From contig NC_083576.1 in NCBI RefSeq assembly GCF_027579695.1, positions 36,175,260-36,239,259 on the forward strand: a stretch of 64,000 nt of DNA, in the 5' to 3' direction. The notes under the pieces were generated by a model. That model was not told the origin of the DNA, did not search any database, and saw only the letters and a program-made list of their open reading frames with translations. Both the position numbers and the translations under genes were made by a program. Origin of the DNA: Neoarius graeffei. Taxonomy: Eukaryota > Chordata > Actinopteri > Siluriformes > Ariidae. Shown piece after piece: positions 11,500-21,620 of this stretch; the stretch's first letter is position 1; every line of letters begins with the position of its first letter.

Positions 11500-12200
11500 T
11501 TGACTATTGCTGACTGATTGGTGATTGGGTTGCACATGCACATTCTGTGCTACACACTTCCTGGTTCCCGAATGGTTTGCGACGAGTCTTTTTTTCCGCG
11601 AGTGTTGGCGTTAATTACTAATCTTTTTAAATAAAGAGTCTTTTTCTACAAAGTCTTTTTCTACAAATAATTTTCCAGTATCCTCTTCATTTTTATTGTA
11701 CTGTCACTTTCCTTTTTGCACTTTCCACTTTCGCTTTCCTTTTTCCATTTTTTCTCTCATTTTTTTCAGAAGAATGCCAAGACCAGAAGCTTAATTTTTT
11801 TTCTTCTCCTGCATAAAGACCACAAGTGGAGACCATCCACATCGGATCTGCTTTAATATCAACAGATCTTCGATTAAGGTACTGTACATGAATCCTTTCA
11901 TCATGGCACACCTTCAGCCTGCTCAATGTGCTGAGTGCAGGATGTTTAGTCATTCTTCCTTTAGGGGCACCAGCAGCTTTAGTCAGGTGTATACCAGGAG
12001 CCAGGGTGCCGGACATAGCAGGTAATCTTAGGGTCCTAGGCAAGCACAGGTTCTCAAAGATAGTTATCCATGCAGGAGCTAATGATATACTCCATCAGTT
12101 TGAGGTTACTATGAGTAACTTTGTAGAGGTGTTTAAATTAGCGAAGGCGATGTCCGATGCTGTAGTATGCTCTGGCCCCATCCCAATGCATGCTCTTTAG
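11500..12200 (+). mobile_element. LINE ORF1 fragment with SGNH-esterase-like segment
   Basis: From about 11893 the plus strand reads 'MAHLQPAQCAECRMF' and then 'RFSKIVIHAGANDIL' (12040-12080). The G-x-N-D block is a hallmark of SGNH hydrolases, a domain known in ORF1 of several vertebrate LINEs. It ends at about 12200, where ERV B gag resumes on the other strand. It occupies the place of the capsid-nucleocapsid region of ERV B. The 5' part (11500-11890) shows no clear coding. Confidence 0.5.
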
Positions 12201-12201
12201 C

Positions 12202-12852
12202 TTATCTCTGTTTCCTTGTCATCAGTGGCAATGGCTTGCTCTGACGAGGTGCCGTGGGATGATCCACGTATCCGGGTGGTAAACCTGTGACCTCTGCCAG
12301 GTCTGGGTAGAGTGAGCACTGTGCCGGAGCCTGCGGGGGAGGTGTGCTGGGCATAGGCGACATGAAGACTGGGGCTCCTCCCTCTGCTACTTGTGGTGTT
12401 GTAACAGGAACTGTTGGGTCATTCTCATCTGGCTGTGGTGGTCGTCGTCTCGGCGGAGCGGAGTTGAAGTCAGGATCAGCCTGCAACTTAGAACACTGAG
12501 AAACAGATGAGGGCCCTGCCTGTTGTTTTTCTCTCTTATGTGCCTCGCTCTGCCACTCTCCCAATGCTTTCCAGTTTGCTAAAAATGCCTCATTCTTTTT
12601 TTTATTATTTTTTATCTAATTCATCCTTCTCTTTCTTATCTAAAGCCTTTTTAAGCCTTCCAACTGCCTCATACTAAAACTTCCCTTTTCAGGAAACCCA
12701 CATTCTTTTATCCAGATATCAAACTGTGCTAGAAAGTCTTCCCCATAATTAACTCTCATGAATGTTATGTTAGGACTATCATATGAACAACCAGAGCACC
12801 TTATCATGCACCGTGTTGTGTCTTCAGTGCCTTTGTTATGGCACGAACCCAT
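12202..12852 (-). pseudogene. ERV B gag matrix and Pro-rich region
   Basis: The frame at 12640-12852 starts MGSCHNKG; a Gly at residue 2 is typical of myristoylated matrix proteins. It continues 'DSPNITFMRVNYGEDFLAQF'. A second frame (12202-12564) is Pro-rich ('PPRRRPPQPDENDP'), like a p12/linker region. The matrix part matches the ERV A fragment at 19868-20085. The capsid that should follow is missing. Confidence 0.75.
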
Positions 12853-12964
12853 TTTACTTCAAATTACTTGACTCTCTGTAACAGAGGGAAAATCTTATTA
12901 CAACTGTATGCATAGATTAATGAAATAAAACTTGCATTCACGGTATATAAAACTTGCACCACTC

Positions 12965-12970
12965 ACGCTA

Positions 12971-13021
<51 letters not shown>

Positions 13022-13053
13022 GCACACGGTATATAAAACTTGCACCACTCACG

Positions 13054-13097
<44 letters not shown>

Positions 13098-13142
13098 GCA
13101 CACACAGGAAATCTCTCACTCTCGTGGTGCAAATCTCACAAA

Positions 13143-13200
<58 letters not shown>

Positions 13201-13256
13201 ACCCACCAGATATCTCTCACTCTTGTGGTGCAACACACACACACACACACACACAA
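12965..13256. repeat. Compound (TA)n / (CA)n microsatellites
   Basis: Two TA runs (about 12981-13013 and 13055-13081) and three CA runs (13082-13107, 13144-13199, 13232-13256) alternate. A unit with 'ggtatataaaacttgcaccac' occurs twice and 'tctctcactct(c/t)gtggtgcaa' occurs twice, so the tract grew by segmental as well as slippage duplication. It lies in the untranslated leader of ERV B. Confidence 0.95.
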
Positions 13257-13969
13257 AGCACCTTGCAACTGTGTGTGAGAAGAAAGTGAAGAGAGAAAGA
13301 GATCAGAGTAGACAAAGAAGAGCACACCAGTGTATATAGGACGAGCCTGGTGTTCTTATTATCTATGTAGGAACAATTTAACGTGTCATGGGTGATGTTC
13401 AATGATTGAGAGTCAATGGCAGATCCGTCTTTTGCTGGCAACTACCCGTCACAAGTTACGCCATTCAGCCAAACTACCTCTTTCATTAGTTTAACCACCT
13501 TGCCAAACTACCTCTTTCATTAGTTTAAACAACTTGCCATAGTTCCATAAGATATGCCTGTCGGTATAAATCCTTAGTTTTCTCAAGAACTAAAGGAAAC
13601 TTAATCCTCGGCTATCGCGAATGTCAAAGTTCCCAGAACTTCTATCTTAGAAACCCAGTTTCTAGATCATTGACTCCTCACTGATACATCTTTGCCATGA
13701 CACAGACATTAAACTTCACTTATCAGTAATTTCAGTACTCCTTTAATTTTGTAAACTTTAAATAAGGTCAAACAGAATTAGTGGTTCCTACCTATTTAAT
13801 GGTGGACTGCAGCGTTTCCCGCCTCTGGGTGGCAAACGGTGCACCATCTCCTATCTGAAGAATACGAGGTTTGAGGGTGGATGTTTGTTTCTCCACGAGC
13901 GTCCTCCGGTCCGCTTGCTGCCCAGAAGGCCGCAGAAGTCATGCAGCCCACCCAAGGGACACCAAAATT
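13257..13969 (-). other. ERV B 5' leader with candidate primer-binding site
   Basis: There is no coding sequence. On the minus strand, 5 nt after the LTR end (13970), a TGGTGTCCCTTGGGTGGG segment (about 13947-13964) begins with TGG, as primer-binding sites do (complement of tRNA ...CCA). I cannot match it to a particular tRNA. A 27-bp unit (CCAAACTACCTCTTTCATTA core) is repeated at about 13469 and 13502. Confidence 0.5.
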
Positions 13970-14321
13970 TGTCATGGAAAAATGACAAACACCAACACCA
14001 GTCTCATCCTTTTGCAAGTGAAAGAAGGTTTATTGCAGAAATGGACACATAGTGATGAGGGTTCAGTACACCACTCATACCATCCCTTTGTTCTCAAATC
14101 TATATATACTCTTTACTAGATAAAAAGGAGACATCTATTACATTACACGCCCTGATCATGAGCCAGGAGTGTGATCAGCTCTCAAGCTGATTGGATCTTC
14201 TCTAATCGTTTGCTTGTACGTACATCTGCTATGCACATCTGCTACACACATAATGAGCATGATAAGATGAACATGTTTCAGTGCAGAATGTTCTAAGTCC
14301 TTAGTCCTTGAAGAGGCAACA
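13970..14321 (-). mobile_element. ERV B 5' LTR
   Basis: Read on the minus strand it begins TGTTGCCTC and ends CCATGACA. It holds a TATA-like AGTATATATAGA (about 14097-14108) and an AATAAA signal (about 14028-14033) placed as in U3-R-U5. The right flank is RTE LINE sequence (14326 onward). The partner LTR is missing. The last 18 bases (13970-13987) form a TGTCAT...ATGACA palindrome. Confidence 0.75.
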
Positions 14322-14325
14322 CTCA

Positions 14326-15591
14326 GTGAAAAGGAAAATTACAAAACAGTATGACACTAAAATTTACTCTACAGTCATTTATTGGATTAAGACCTGGGGA
14401 GCGATGCTGAGATACCAATTTTATTGCCTGGAAAAAACTTTTGGAGTCGTGTCTTTCTGCATGGTGTTCTATTTCGTGGGCATGGTCAAGCCACCATTGA
14501 TTTTGCAGGCAGCGTAACTCCCTCTGGCAGTTACTTCTTGCTGTTCTATACCACTAGCAATTCTCTGGGGTTTCATGTCTAAGAACCTCCTGGAAGGCTT
14601 GGCGTTTCTGGTCTAAAAGTTTGTTGAGGGTGGTGTTGTTTTCATCAAACCAGTCACGATGCTGTCTTTTCTTGTAGACCAACTGTTTCTTTGGTACAGT
14701 TGTACAGATTTTCATGGATAGATTTTGATTGATGTTCCATGTAGTCTGCATTAAGATGTTGGAGATTTGCAGCTATCTTCTCCCTGAGTTGTTGTTTCAC
14801 TTCTGGCACTTTAAGACGTGAGATTTTGAAATGCTTAAGTCCAGTGTTACACTTCCTGTGTGATGAAATATGGAAATGAAATTTTAAGTATGCGCATACT
14901 AGCCTGTGGTCTGTCCAACAGTCGGCACTGTGGCAAACGTGAGCATCTATAAGGTCTGTCCTATCGTGTTGGTGGACAATGACAGTCAATCATGTGCCAG
15001 CGTTGTGACCTGGGGTGCATCCAAGTGCCTTTATGGATATCAGGGTGTGAAAATGTCATGTTGGCAATGGATAGGCCATATCAGATACACAGCTCTAGAA
15101 GAGTAGCTCCTTGCTTGTTCTCCAAACCTAGACTATGCAAGCTAATGACATCAGGCCAAGTTACATGATATGATCCAACTCTTGAAATCACCAAGTAGGA
15201 AAAGGCAATCATGTCTGGGAACTGAATCAAGTTCTTCTGATAGCGGATCATAGAAAAGGGTTCTTTCCACAATAAGTCTTTTATAGGTTGGGGCGTATAT
15301 GCTGATAACTGTTACATAGCAATTCTTGGATAGCTATATATGCGTCCACATGATTCTAGAATTGATACCTTTCCAGCTGACTACAGATTGGCAAAGGTTG
15401 GATTTGAGTACAATTGCAACGCCTTCTTGTTTTGGTTGGTCACTAGCTCTGCCAGAATATAGGAAGATATAATTTCCCTCGATAAACTCTCCCTCTTCGG
15501 GAATGCAGCATTCACTCAGGCAGGCAATGTCTATCTCTAGATTTTCCAGCTCAGCTGATACAAGATCTCGACATGATTTGAAGCCTAACAA
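14326..15591 (-). pseudogene. RTE-type LINE, 5' part (apurinic-type endonuclease and linker)
   Basis: The frame at 15334-15591 shows 'LENLEIDIACLSECCIPEEG', the N-terminal endonuclease block with the catalytic Glu region read as SE. The frame at 14654-14989 shows 'HSADCWTDHRLVCAYLKF', the terminal S-D-H box. The frame at 14554-14751 is the linker to RT. The 5' end abuts ERV C sequence at about 15585-15591. The reading stops at the ERV B LTR, and the 3' end is at 5935-6745. Confidence 0.82.
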
Positions 15592-16130
15592 TTGGATTGT
15601 TGTGAAGGACCTGAGAAGGAAGAGCTGGAGATGCCCATGGTGGTTGGGACCATATCAAGTGCTGCTGATGATGCAAACAGCTGTTAACATTGGGAAGAGC
15701 ACCACCTGGATACATGCGTCACACTGCAAGCATGCACCACTGCCAGGAGAAACAGAGGAGGATGAAGAGAAACCATCGGAGACAAAGGAGAATGAGAGCA
15801 GTGAGTAGGTGAAGCTAATGGGGTGTCAGAGAGTTTCGGTGAGGTGGGAAGAGTGCAAAAGGGCGTGCCTGCACTCAGAGCACCAAAATACATCAAGAAT
15901 AGTGAAGTGTCACCCCCTAACAGCACCTATCAGTGTTTCTCCATCTGATGATGCTTGAGAGATATGGTGATGAAGATGATACATGCTGTCATGGGAAGTT
16001 ACCAGATGGAGAAGATGGATCCAGAGGAGCTCCCAGACTGGTCTCTGAGCCCATATGAGAATTATAACCCCCCTTTCTCGAATGTGAACAATTATGAACT
16101 GTAGATAAAATGAGGAACTGCTTATTTTCT
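15585..16130 (+). pseudogene. Endogenous retrovirus C fragment: integrase C-terminus and beyond
   Basis: On the opposite strand to ERV A and B, the frame running to 15808 reads 'DLKPNNWIVVKDLRRKSW' and 'WWLGPYQVLLMMQTAV', closely matching the ERV B integrase tail. It then becomes Glu-rich and stops. A further short frame at 15970-16103 could be env start. The fragment is bounded on the left by the RTE LINE and on the right by a Tc1-like element. Confidence 0.78.
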
Positions 16131-16131
16131 A

Positions 16132-17739
16132 CAACCCCGATTCCAAAAAAAGTTGGGACAAAGTACAAATTGTAAATCAAAATGGAATGCAATGATGTGG
16201 AAGTTTCAAAATTCCATATTTTATTCAGAATAGAACGTAGATGACATATCAAATGTTTAAACTGAGAAAATGTATCATTTAAAGAGAAAAACTAGGTGAT
16301 TTTAAATTTCATGACAACACCACATCTCAAAAAAGTTGGGACAAGGCCATGTTTACCACTGTGAGACATCCCCTTTTCTCTTTACAACAGTCTGTAAACA
16401 TCTGGGGACTGAGGAGACAAGTTGCTCAAGTTTAGGGATAGGAATGTTAACCCATTCTTGTCTAATGTAGGATTCTAGTTGCTCAACTGTCTTAGGCCTT
16501 TTTTTGTCGCATCTTCCGTTTTATGATGTGCCAAATGTTTTCTATGGGTGAAAGATCTGGACTGCAGGCTGGCCAGTTCAGTACCCGGACCCTTCTTCTA
16601 CGCAGCCATGATGCTGTAATTGATGCAGTATGTGGTTTGGCATTGTCATGTTGGAAAATGCAAGGTCTTCCCTGAAAGAGACGTCATCTGGATGGGAGCA
16701 TATGTTGCTCTAGAACCTGGATATACCTTTCAGCATTGATGGTGTCTTTCCAGATGTGTAAGCTGCCCATGCCACATGCACTAATGCAACCCCATACCAT
16801 CAGAGATGCAGGCTTCTGAACTGAGCGCTGATAACAACTTGGGTCGTCCTTCTCCTCTTTAGTCCTAATGACACGGTGTCCCTGATTTCCATAAAGAACT
16901 TCAAATTTTGATTCATCTGACCACAGAACAGTTTTTCACTTTTCCACAGTCCATTTTAAATGAGCCTTGGCCCAGAGAAGACATCTGCGCTTCTGGATCA
17001 TGTTTAGATACAGCTTCTTCTTTGAACTATAGAGTTTTAGCTGGCAACGGCGGATGGCACAGTGAATTGTGTTCACAGATAATGTTCTCTGGGAATATTC
17101 CTGAGCCCATTTTGTGATTTCCAATACAGAAGCATGCCTGTATATGATGCTGTGCTGTCTAAGGGCCCGAAGATCACGGGCACCCAGTATGGTTTTCCGG
17201 CCTTGACCCTTACGCACAGAGATTCTTCCAGATTCTCTGAATCTTTTGATGATATTATGCACTGTAGATGATGATATGTTCAAACTCTTTGCAATTTTAC
17301 ACTGTCGAACTCTTTTCTGATATTGCTCCACTATTTGTCGGCGCAGAATTAGGGGGATTGGTGATCCTCTTCCCATCTTTACTTCTGAGAGCTGCTGCCA
17401 CTCCAAGGTGCTCTTTTTATACCCAGTCATGTTAATGAACTATTGCCAATTGACCTAATGAGTTGCAATTTGGTCCTCCAACTGTTCCTTTTTTTATACC
17501 TTTAACTTTTCCAGCCTCTTATTGCCCCTGTCCCAACTTTTTTGAGATGTGTTGCTATCATGAAATTTCAAATGAGCCAATATTTGGCATGAAATTTCAA
17601 AATGTCTCACTTTCGACATTTGATATGTTGTCTATGTTCTATTGTGAATATAATATCAGTTTTTGAGATTTGTAAATTATTGCATTCCGTTTTAATTTAC
17701 AATTTGTAGTTTGTCCCAACTTGTTTGGAATCGGGGTTG
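16132..17739 (-). mobile_element. Tc1-like transposon copy 1
   Basis: It is 1608 bp, flanked by TA (16130-16131, 17740-17741), with long inverted repeats starting CAACCCCGATTCC. The transposase on the minus strand starts MGRGSPIPLILRRQ with a paired-like HTH ('[20 protein letters not shown]'). It breaks at a TGA replacing Trp just before '[13 protein letters not shown]', where the first catalytic Asp lies. A second stop before 'RLFQGRPC' is shared with the copy at 30161-31765. 'FQHDNAKPH' (second Asp) is still readable. Confidence 0.95.
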
Positions 17740-17741
17740 TA

Positions 17742-19753
17742 TGTGAACCTCTAGGATTAGCAATTAATTTGAAGGTGAAATTAGAGTCAGGTGTTTTCAA
17801 TCAATGGGATGGCAATCAGGTGTGTGTGGGCACCCTGTTTTATTTAAAGAACAGGGATCTATCAAAGTCTGATCTTCACAACACATGTTTGTGGAAGTGT
17901 ATTATGGCATGAACAAAGGAGATTTCTGAGGACCTCAGAAAAAGCATTGTTGATGCTCATCAGGCTGGAAAAGGTTACAAAACCATCTCTAAAGAGTTTG
18001 GACTCCACCAATCCACAGTCAGACAGATTGTGTACAAATGGAGGCAATTCAAGACCATTGTTACCCTCCCCAGGAGCGGTCAGCCAATGAAGATCACTCC
18101 AAGAGCAAGGCATGTAATAGTCAGCAAGGTCACAAAGGACCCCAGGGTAACTTCTAAGCAACTGAAGGCCTCTCTCACATTGGCATGTTAATGTTTACGA
18201 GTCCACATCAGGAGAACATTGAACAACAATGGTGTGCATGGCAGGGTTGCAAGGAGAAAGCCACTGCTCTCCAAAAAGAACACTGCTGCTCATCTGCAGT
18301 TTGCTAAAGATCATGTGGACAAGCCAGGCAGCTATTGGAAAAATGTTTTGTGGATGGATGAGACCAAAATAGAACTTTTTGGTTTAAATGAGAAGCATTT
18401 TGTTTGGAGAAAGGAAAACACTGCATTCCAGCATAAGAACCTTATCCCATCTGTGAAACATGGTGGTGGTAGTATCATGGTTTGGGCCTGTTTTGCTGCA
18501 TCTGGGCCAGGACAGCTTGCCATCATTGATGGAACAATGAATTCTGAATTATACCATTGAATTCTAAAGGAAAATGTCAGGACATTTGTCCATGAACTGA
18601 ATCTCAAGAGAAGGTGGGTCATGCAGCAAGACAATGACCCTAAGCACACAAGTCGTTCTATCAAAGAATGGTTAAAGAAGAATAAAGTTAAATGTTTTGG
18701 AATGGTCAAGTCAAAGTCCTGACCTTAATCCAATTGAAATGTTATGGAAGGACCCAAAGTGAGTCGTTCATGTGAGGAAACCCACCAATATCCCAGAGTT
18801 GAAGCTGTTTTGTATGGACCCAAGGACGCTTTACAATTATAAACAAAAGAAAAATAAATAAATAAATAAATAAATAAAAAGTCCACCAAGTAGGGGTCAC
18901 GATGTAATTCCCGTGGTGTAGCAGCCACAGTCCCACCAAAAGGCGCATGAAAACAAGTCCCACATCTCCAGCACCACTGCCTTGACGCCGCCAGCAACAC
19001 CGCTCAACACCACGCCATGGATCCACAAAGCGAGCAGAGAAGCTCTGCCACACAGAGCGCTGGTGTGTTCCAAACTGCCTGCACAGCCGCCGCAACACCA
19101 CCGAGCAACATCGCTTGGAACATCACGCCAAGCGTTAAAGCGCAGAGCGCTGGACAACCATGATGTAAAATGAGCAACGAGCTCACTGCAGTCCACAGCT
19201 GGGAGCACAGGCATTGCCCACGGCAAACCAAGGCCTGGAGGGAACCGATGCCCAAACTAGGTCCGGAGCTACACCACAACCAGCGGACAAAACACTCAAA
19301 CAAACATCAAACTACACAAACACACAGAAAAAAAATAGAAAAAGAAATAAAATAAAGCTCCGGTGAGAAGCGGCAGCCAGAACACGCACGACGTACTCTC
19401 AACCGGACATGGAAACAAGGTAATGGGAACATGGGCTAAAATTCCTCCAAGCCGGTGTGCAGGACTGATCATCAGTTACTGGAAATGTTTAGTTGCAGTT
19501 ATTGCTGCACAAGGAGGTCACAGCAGATACTGAAATCAAAGGTTCACATACTTTTGCCACTCACAGATATGTAATATTGGATCATTTTCCTCAATCAGTA
19601 AATGACCAAGTATAACATTTTTGTCTCATTTTTTTAACTGGGTTCTCTTTATCTACTTTTAGGACTTATGTGAAAATCTGATGATGTTTTAGGTCATATT
19701 TATGTAGAAATATAGAAAATTCTAAAGGGTTCACAAACTTTCAAGCACCACTG
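17742..19753 (+). mobile_element. Tc1-like transposon copy 2 (different family), left end lost, with insertion
   Basis: The right terminus (TCAAGCACCACTG then TA) is intact. The left side begins inside the terminal repeat (TGTGAACC) directly against Tc1 copy 1, so about 20 bp are missing. The transposase begins near 17906 (Met-Ala-stop-Thr-Lys-Glu, with TGA at codon 3) and keeps 'TISKEFGLHQSTVRQIVYKW' (HTH), 'VLWMDETKIELFG' and 'MQQDNDPKHTS' (two catalytic Asp) and, after a frameshift, 'SPDLNPIEMLW' (Glu). A 612-bp insertion sits at 18819-19430. Confidence 0.93.
18819..19430 (-). mobile_element. Retroposon-like insertion in Tc1 copy 2
   Basis: It separates 'tgtatgga' from 'atgggctaaa' in the Tc1 sequence, which is otherwise collinear. 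Read on the minus strand it ends in an (ATTT)n run followed by TTGTAAAGCGTCCTTGGG, a 3' tail of the kind seen on fish LINE/SINE copies. The rest is GC-rich. Four overlapping minus-strand frames exist but none is recognisable. No clear target duplication is visible. Confidence 0.55.
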
Positions 19754-19755
19754 TA

Positions 19756-19867
19756 AGTAGAATGGGGCCACTGTAATTGGTGCAAGCTGTAGTGGTTTCC
19801 CAGCCATAATGTGTGTACATGTATATCTCGCTATGGCAAAGCTAATAAAATGAAAAAATTAAAATTA
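19756..19867. other. Short spacer between Tc1 copy 2 and ERV A gag
   Basis: AT-rich sequence ending in aattaaaattaaag. Nothing recognisable is coded, and it marks the distal breakpoint of ERV A. Confidence 0.5.
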
Positions 19868-20085
19868 AAGCTGCCTCCCTCTGGGAAACTGCATCGTTCT
19901 ACCCACATCCTAAATTGTTTACACAAGTCCAGTCCATAATTAGTTAACATAAATTTGACATTTGGAGAAGGGGGGTAGGTTTCAGGAGTTGTCTGTTTCT
20001 TATTGCTTTGTTCCTTTTTGTCCCATCTTACTTGTATGTTGCAGAGGAACTGCAAAGACTGTGTTTTGCTCTCATGTTTACCCAA
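19868..20085 (-). pseudogene. ERV A gag matrix N-terminus
   Basis: The minus-strand frame starts MGKHESKTQ (Gly at position 2) and contains 'PNVKFMLTNYGLDLCKQFRM' and 'CSFPEGGSF', matching the ERV B matrix 'PNITFMRVNYGEDFLAQF' and 'CGFPEKGSF' by eye. It has the same strand as ERV A and is the only gag piece that ERV A lacks, so I infer it is the displaced 5' end of that gag. Confidence 0.7.
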
Positions 20086-20570
20086 ACATGTCGTGATCCC
20101 AATTGCTTAATGCTGTTTGTCAATAACAGGTAGGTTTCTCATTCACCTAAAACCTTACTTAAAAAGAGCAGAAAAGGTTTTCCTCTCTCAGCCTGGTACA
20201 TATTTACCCTTTCAAAAATACACACACCGATGGGTCCGCCCATCTACATACCTGTCTACTATAGTTCACTGCACTAAATCATTATTTGCCATTTATAAGA
20301 ATGAAAGAGAAAGCTTTTCCTCACCACAAGTGCATTGAACATCAGCAGCAGCAGGAGATCTCGTCATCTATCTATCAGTCTGTCACCTGGGAGCTCGTCA
20401 GATTCAATAATGATGTTTTCTCCACAAAGGATCTGAAAATTCCCGCTACTTGTGATATCCTATCGACTACGCCATGGACTGTGGTGAAAAAAAAATAAAT
20501 TAACACTTTGAGACTGTTAGAAGAAAGCAAGCAGAATCTCACTCACTTATACATTCACTATCCATTAATG
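20086..20570 (-). other. Probable ERV A leader, no gene recognised
   Basis: This follows the matrix start codon on its 5' side. I see no LTR end, primer site or long frame. It is interrupted at about 20571 by a LINE 3' end. Confidence 0.35.
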
Positions 20571-21620
20571 TCAGTTTCCACCAGCCGGTGGGTGTGACAT
20601 TGCATGATAGGCTTTCTCCCTCATTTTCCATGCTGTTTGGTCCCTTGTGTCATTTGCAGTGAGGCTGGTCACCTTTAGGTCATTTGTGACCACTTCATAC
20701 CATGTTTTGTGTGGCCTACTCCTTCTTTTCTGCCCATCAACCTGGATGTTCCTTATGGTGTTAATACAGCTCTCAGCCCTTTCTACATGCTCAAACCATC
20801 GCAGTTGCTTACATCTGATAGCAATCATGAGGTCAACCATCTTGAGCCTTGTGCATAAGTCACTCACGCTGGTAACATCATCAGGTTTGACACCACACAT
20901 CCACCTTAGCATCACCTGCTCGTTTCTCTCCAGCCTTGCCATGTGGATCTTCCTAGGGGCCCAGCACTCACTGGTGTACAGCATGGCACCCCTAACACAG
21001 CTACCATACACCCTACCCCGTGTTTGAAATGACAAGCTCTTGCAAGACAGTATAGGCAGCAGCTCCCTGAATTTGCCCCAGGCAGCTCTCACCCTAGTGA
21101 TTGTGGCAAACTCATAGCCACCACCAGCATAGATGGTATCTCCTAGATAGCAAAAGGAATCCACCACATCCAAATAGTGTTCACCAACCATGATGTGGTC
21201 GCATGGCCTGCCATCAATGGGGCAAGCTGTTCCTAGGCATCTGCTGCACCTGAACAGTGGCTCAGAGATCAGCCTGCCACATACATTACTGCATTTTGTA
21301 TGAACCCAGTGCGAACACCCACTGCAGTAGATGGAATTACTACCAACGCCCTTCCTACACACGGCGCATGGATGCTTGCCTGAGTCTCTCAGCGAATCCA
21401 AATTGGGGCCAGACATCATGATCTTAGTCTTGCTCATGTTTACACAAAGATCTTTTGACTCCAATCCAAAATTCCACCTACACAGCTTCTCCAGGAGTTC
21501 TTCCAGCGAGTCAGATGAGATAACTAAGTAGTCACCATACAACAGCTCCCATGGACATCCAGTGCGGAATACACATGACAGAGCCTCCAGCACGATGATA
21601 AAGAGTAGGGGACTCAACAC
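20571..21620 (-). pseudogene. LINE RT C-terminal half with zinc finger (349-codon frame)
   Basis: This is the longest LINE frame in the first half of the window. Residues 1-70 are the RT palm/thumb with a mutated catalytic box (YGDY), and about 80-125 hold a double C-x2-C cluster with 'CSGCSHWVHTKC' (PHD or RING-like). Residues about 140-345 form the C-terminal region ending 'AMSHPPAGGN'. This arrangement recurs in fish LINEs, and I have not assigned the clade. Confidence 0.82.

Larger units (their letters stand above)
6745..14321 (-). mobile_element. Endogenous retrovirus B, 5' LTR to partial env, 3' end deleted
   Basis: From right to left on the minus strand: a 352-bp LTR (13970-14321), a candidate primer site, a leader expanded by microsatellites, gag matrix (12202-12852), RT, RNase H, integrase and possibly the start of env. 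Capsid and nucleocapsid are missing, replaced at about 11500-12200 by a fragment of another element. The 3' LTR is also missing: the sequence passes directly into the RTE LINE at about 6745. A hAT MITE (9817-10450) interrupts RT. Stops and frameshifts occur throughout. Confidence 0.85.

Noticed and set aside
12954..13256. CRISPR-like alternation of repeats and spacers
   Set aside because: The repeats are microsatellites and the spacers are themselves duplicated; the genome is eukaryotic.
12954..13339. Open frames of Tyr-Ile and Thr-His repeats on both strands
   Set aside because: They are translations of TA and CA microsatellites; no periodicity beyond the dinucleotide and no start context.
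13970..13987. Short palindrome read as a possible protein-binding operator
   Set aside because: It coincides with the LTR terminus, where short inverted repeats are expected for integration.
18725..19355. Several overlapping 90-120 codon frames, with Cys/Trp-rich translations
   Set aside because: They lie in a GC-rich insertion with low stop density, overlap each other in three frames and match nothing known.
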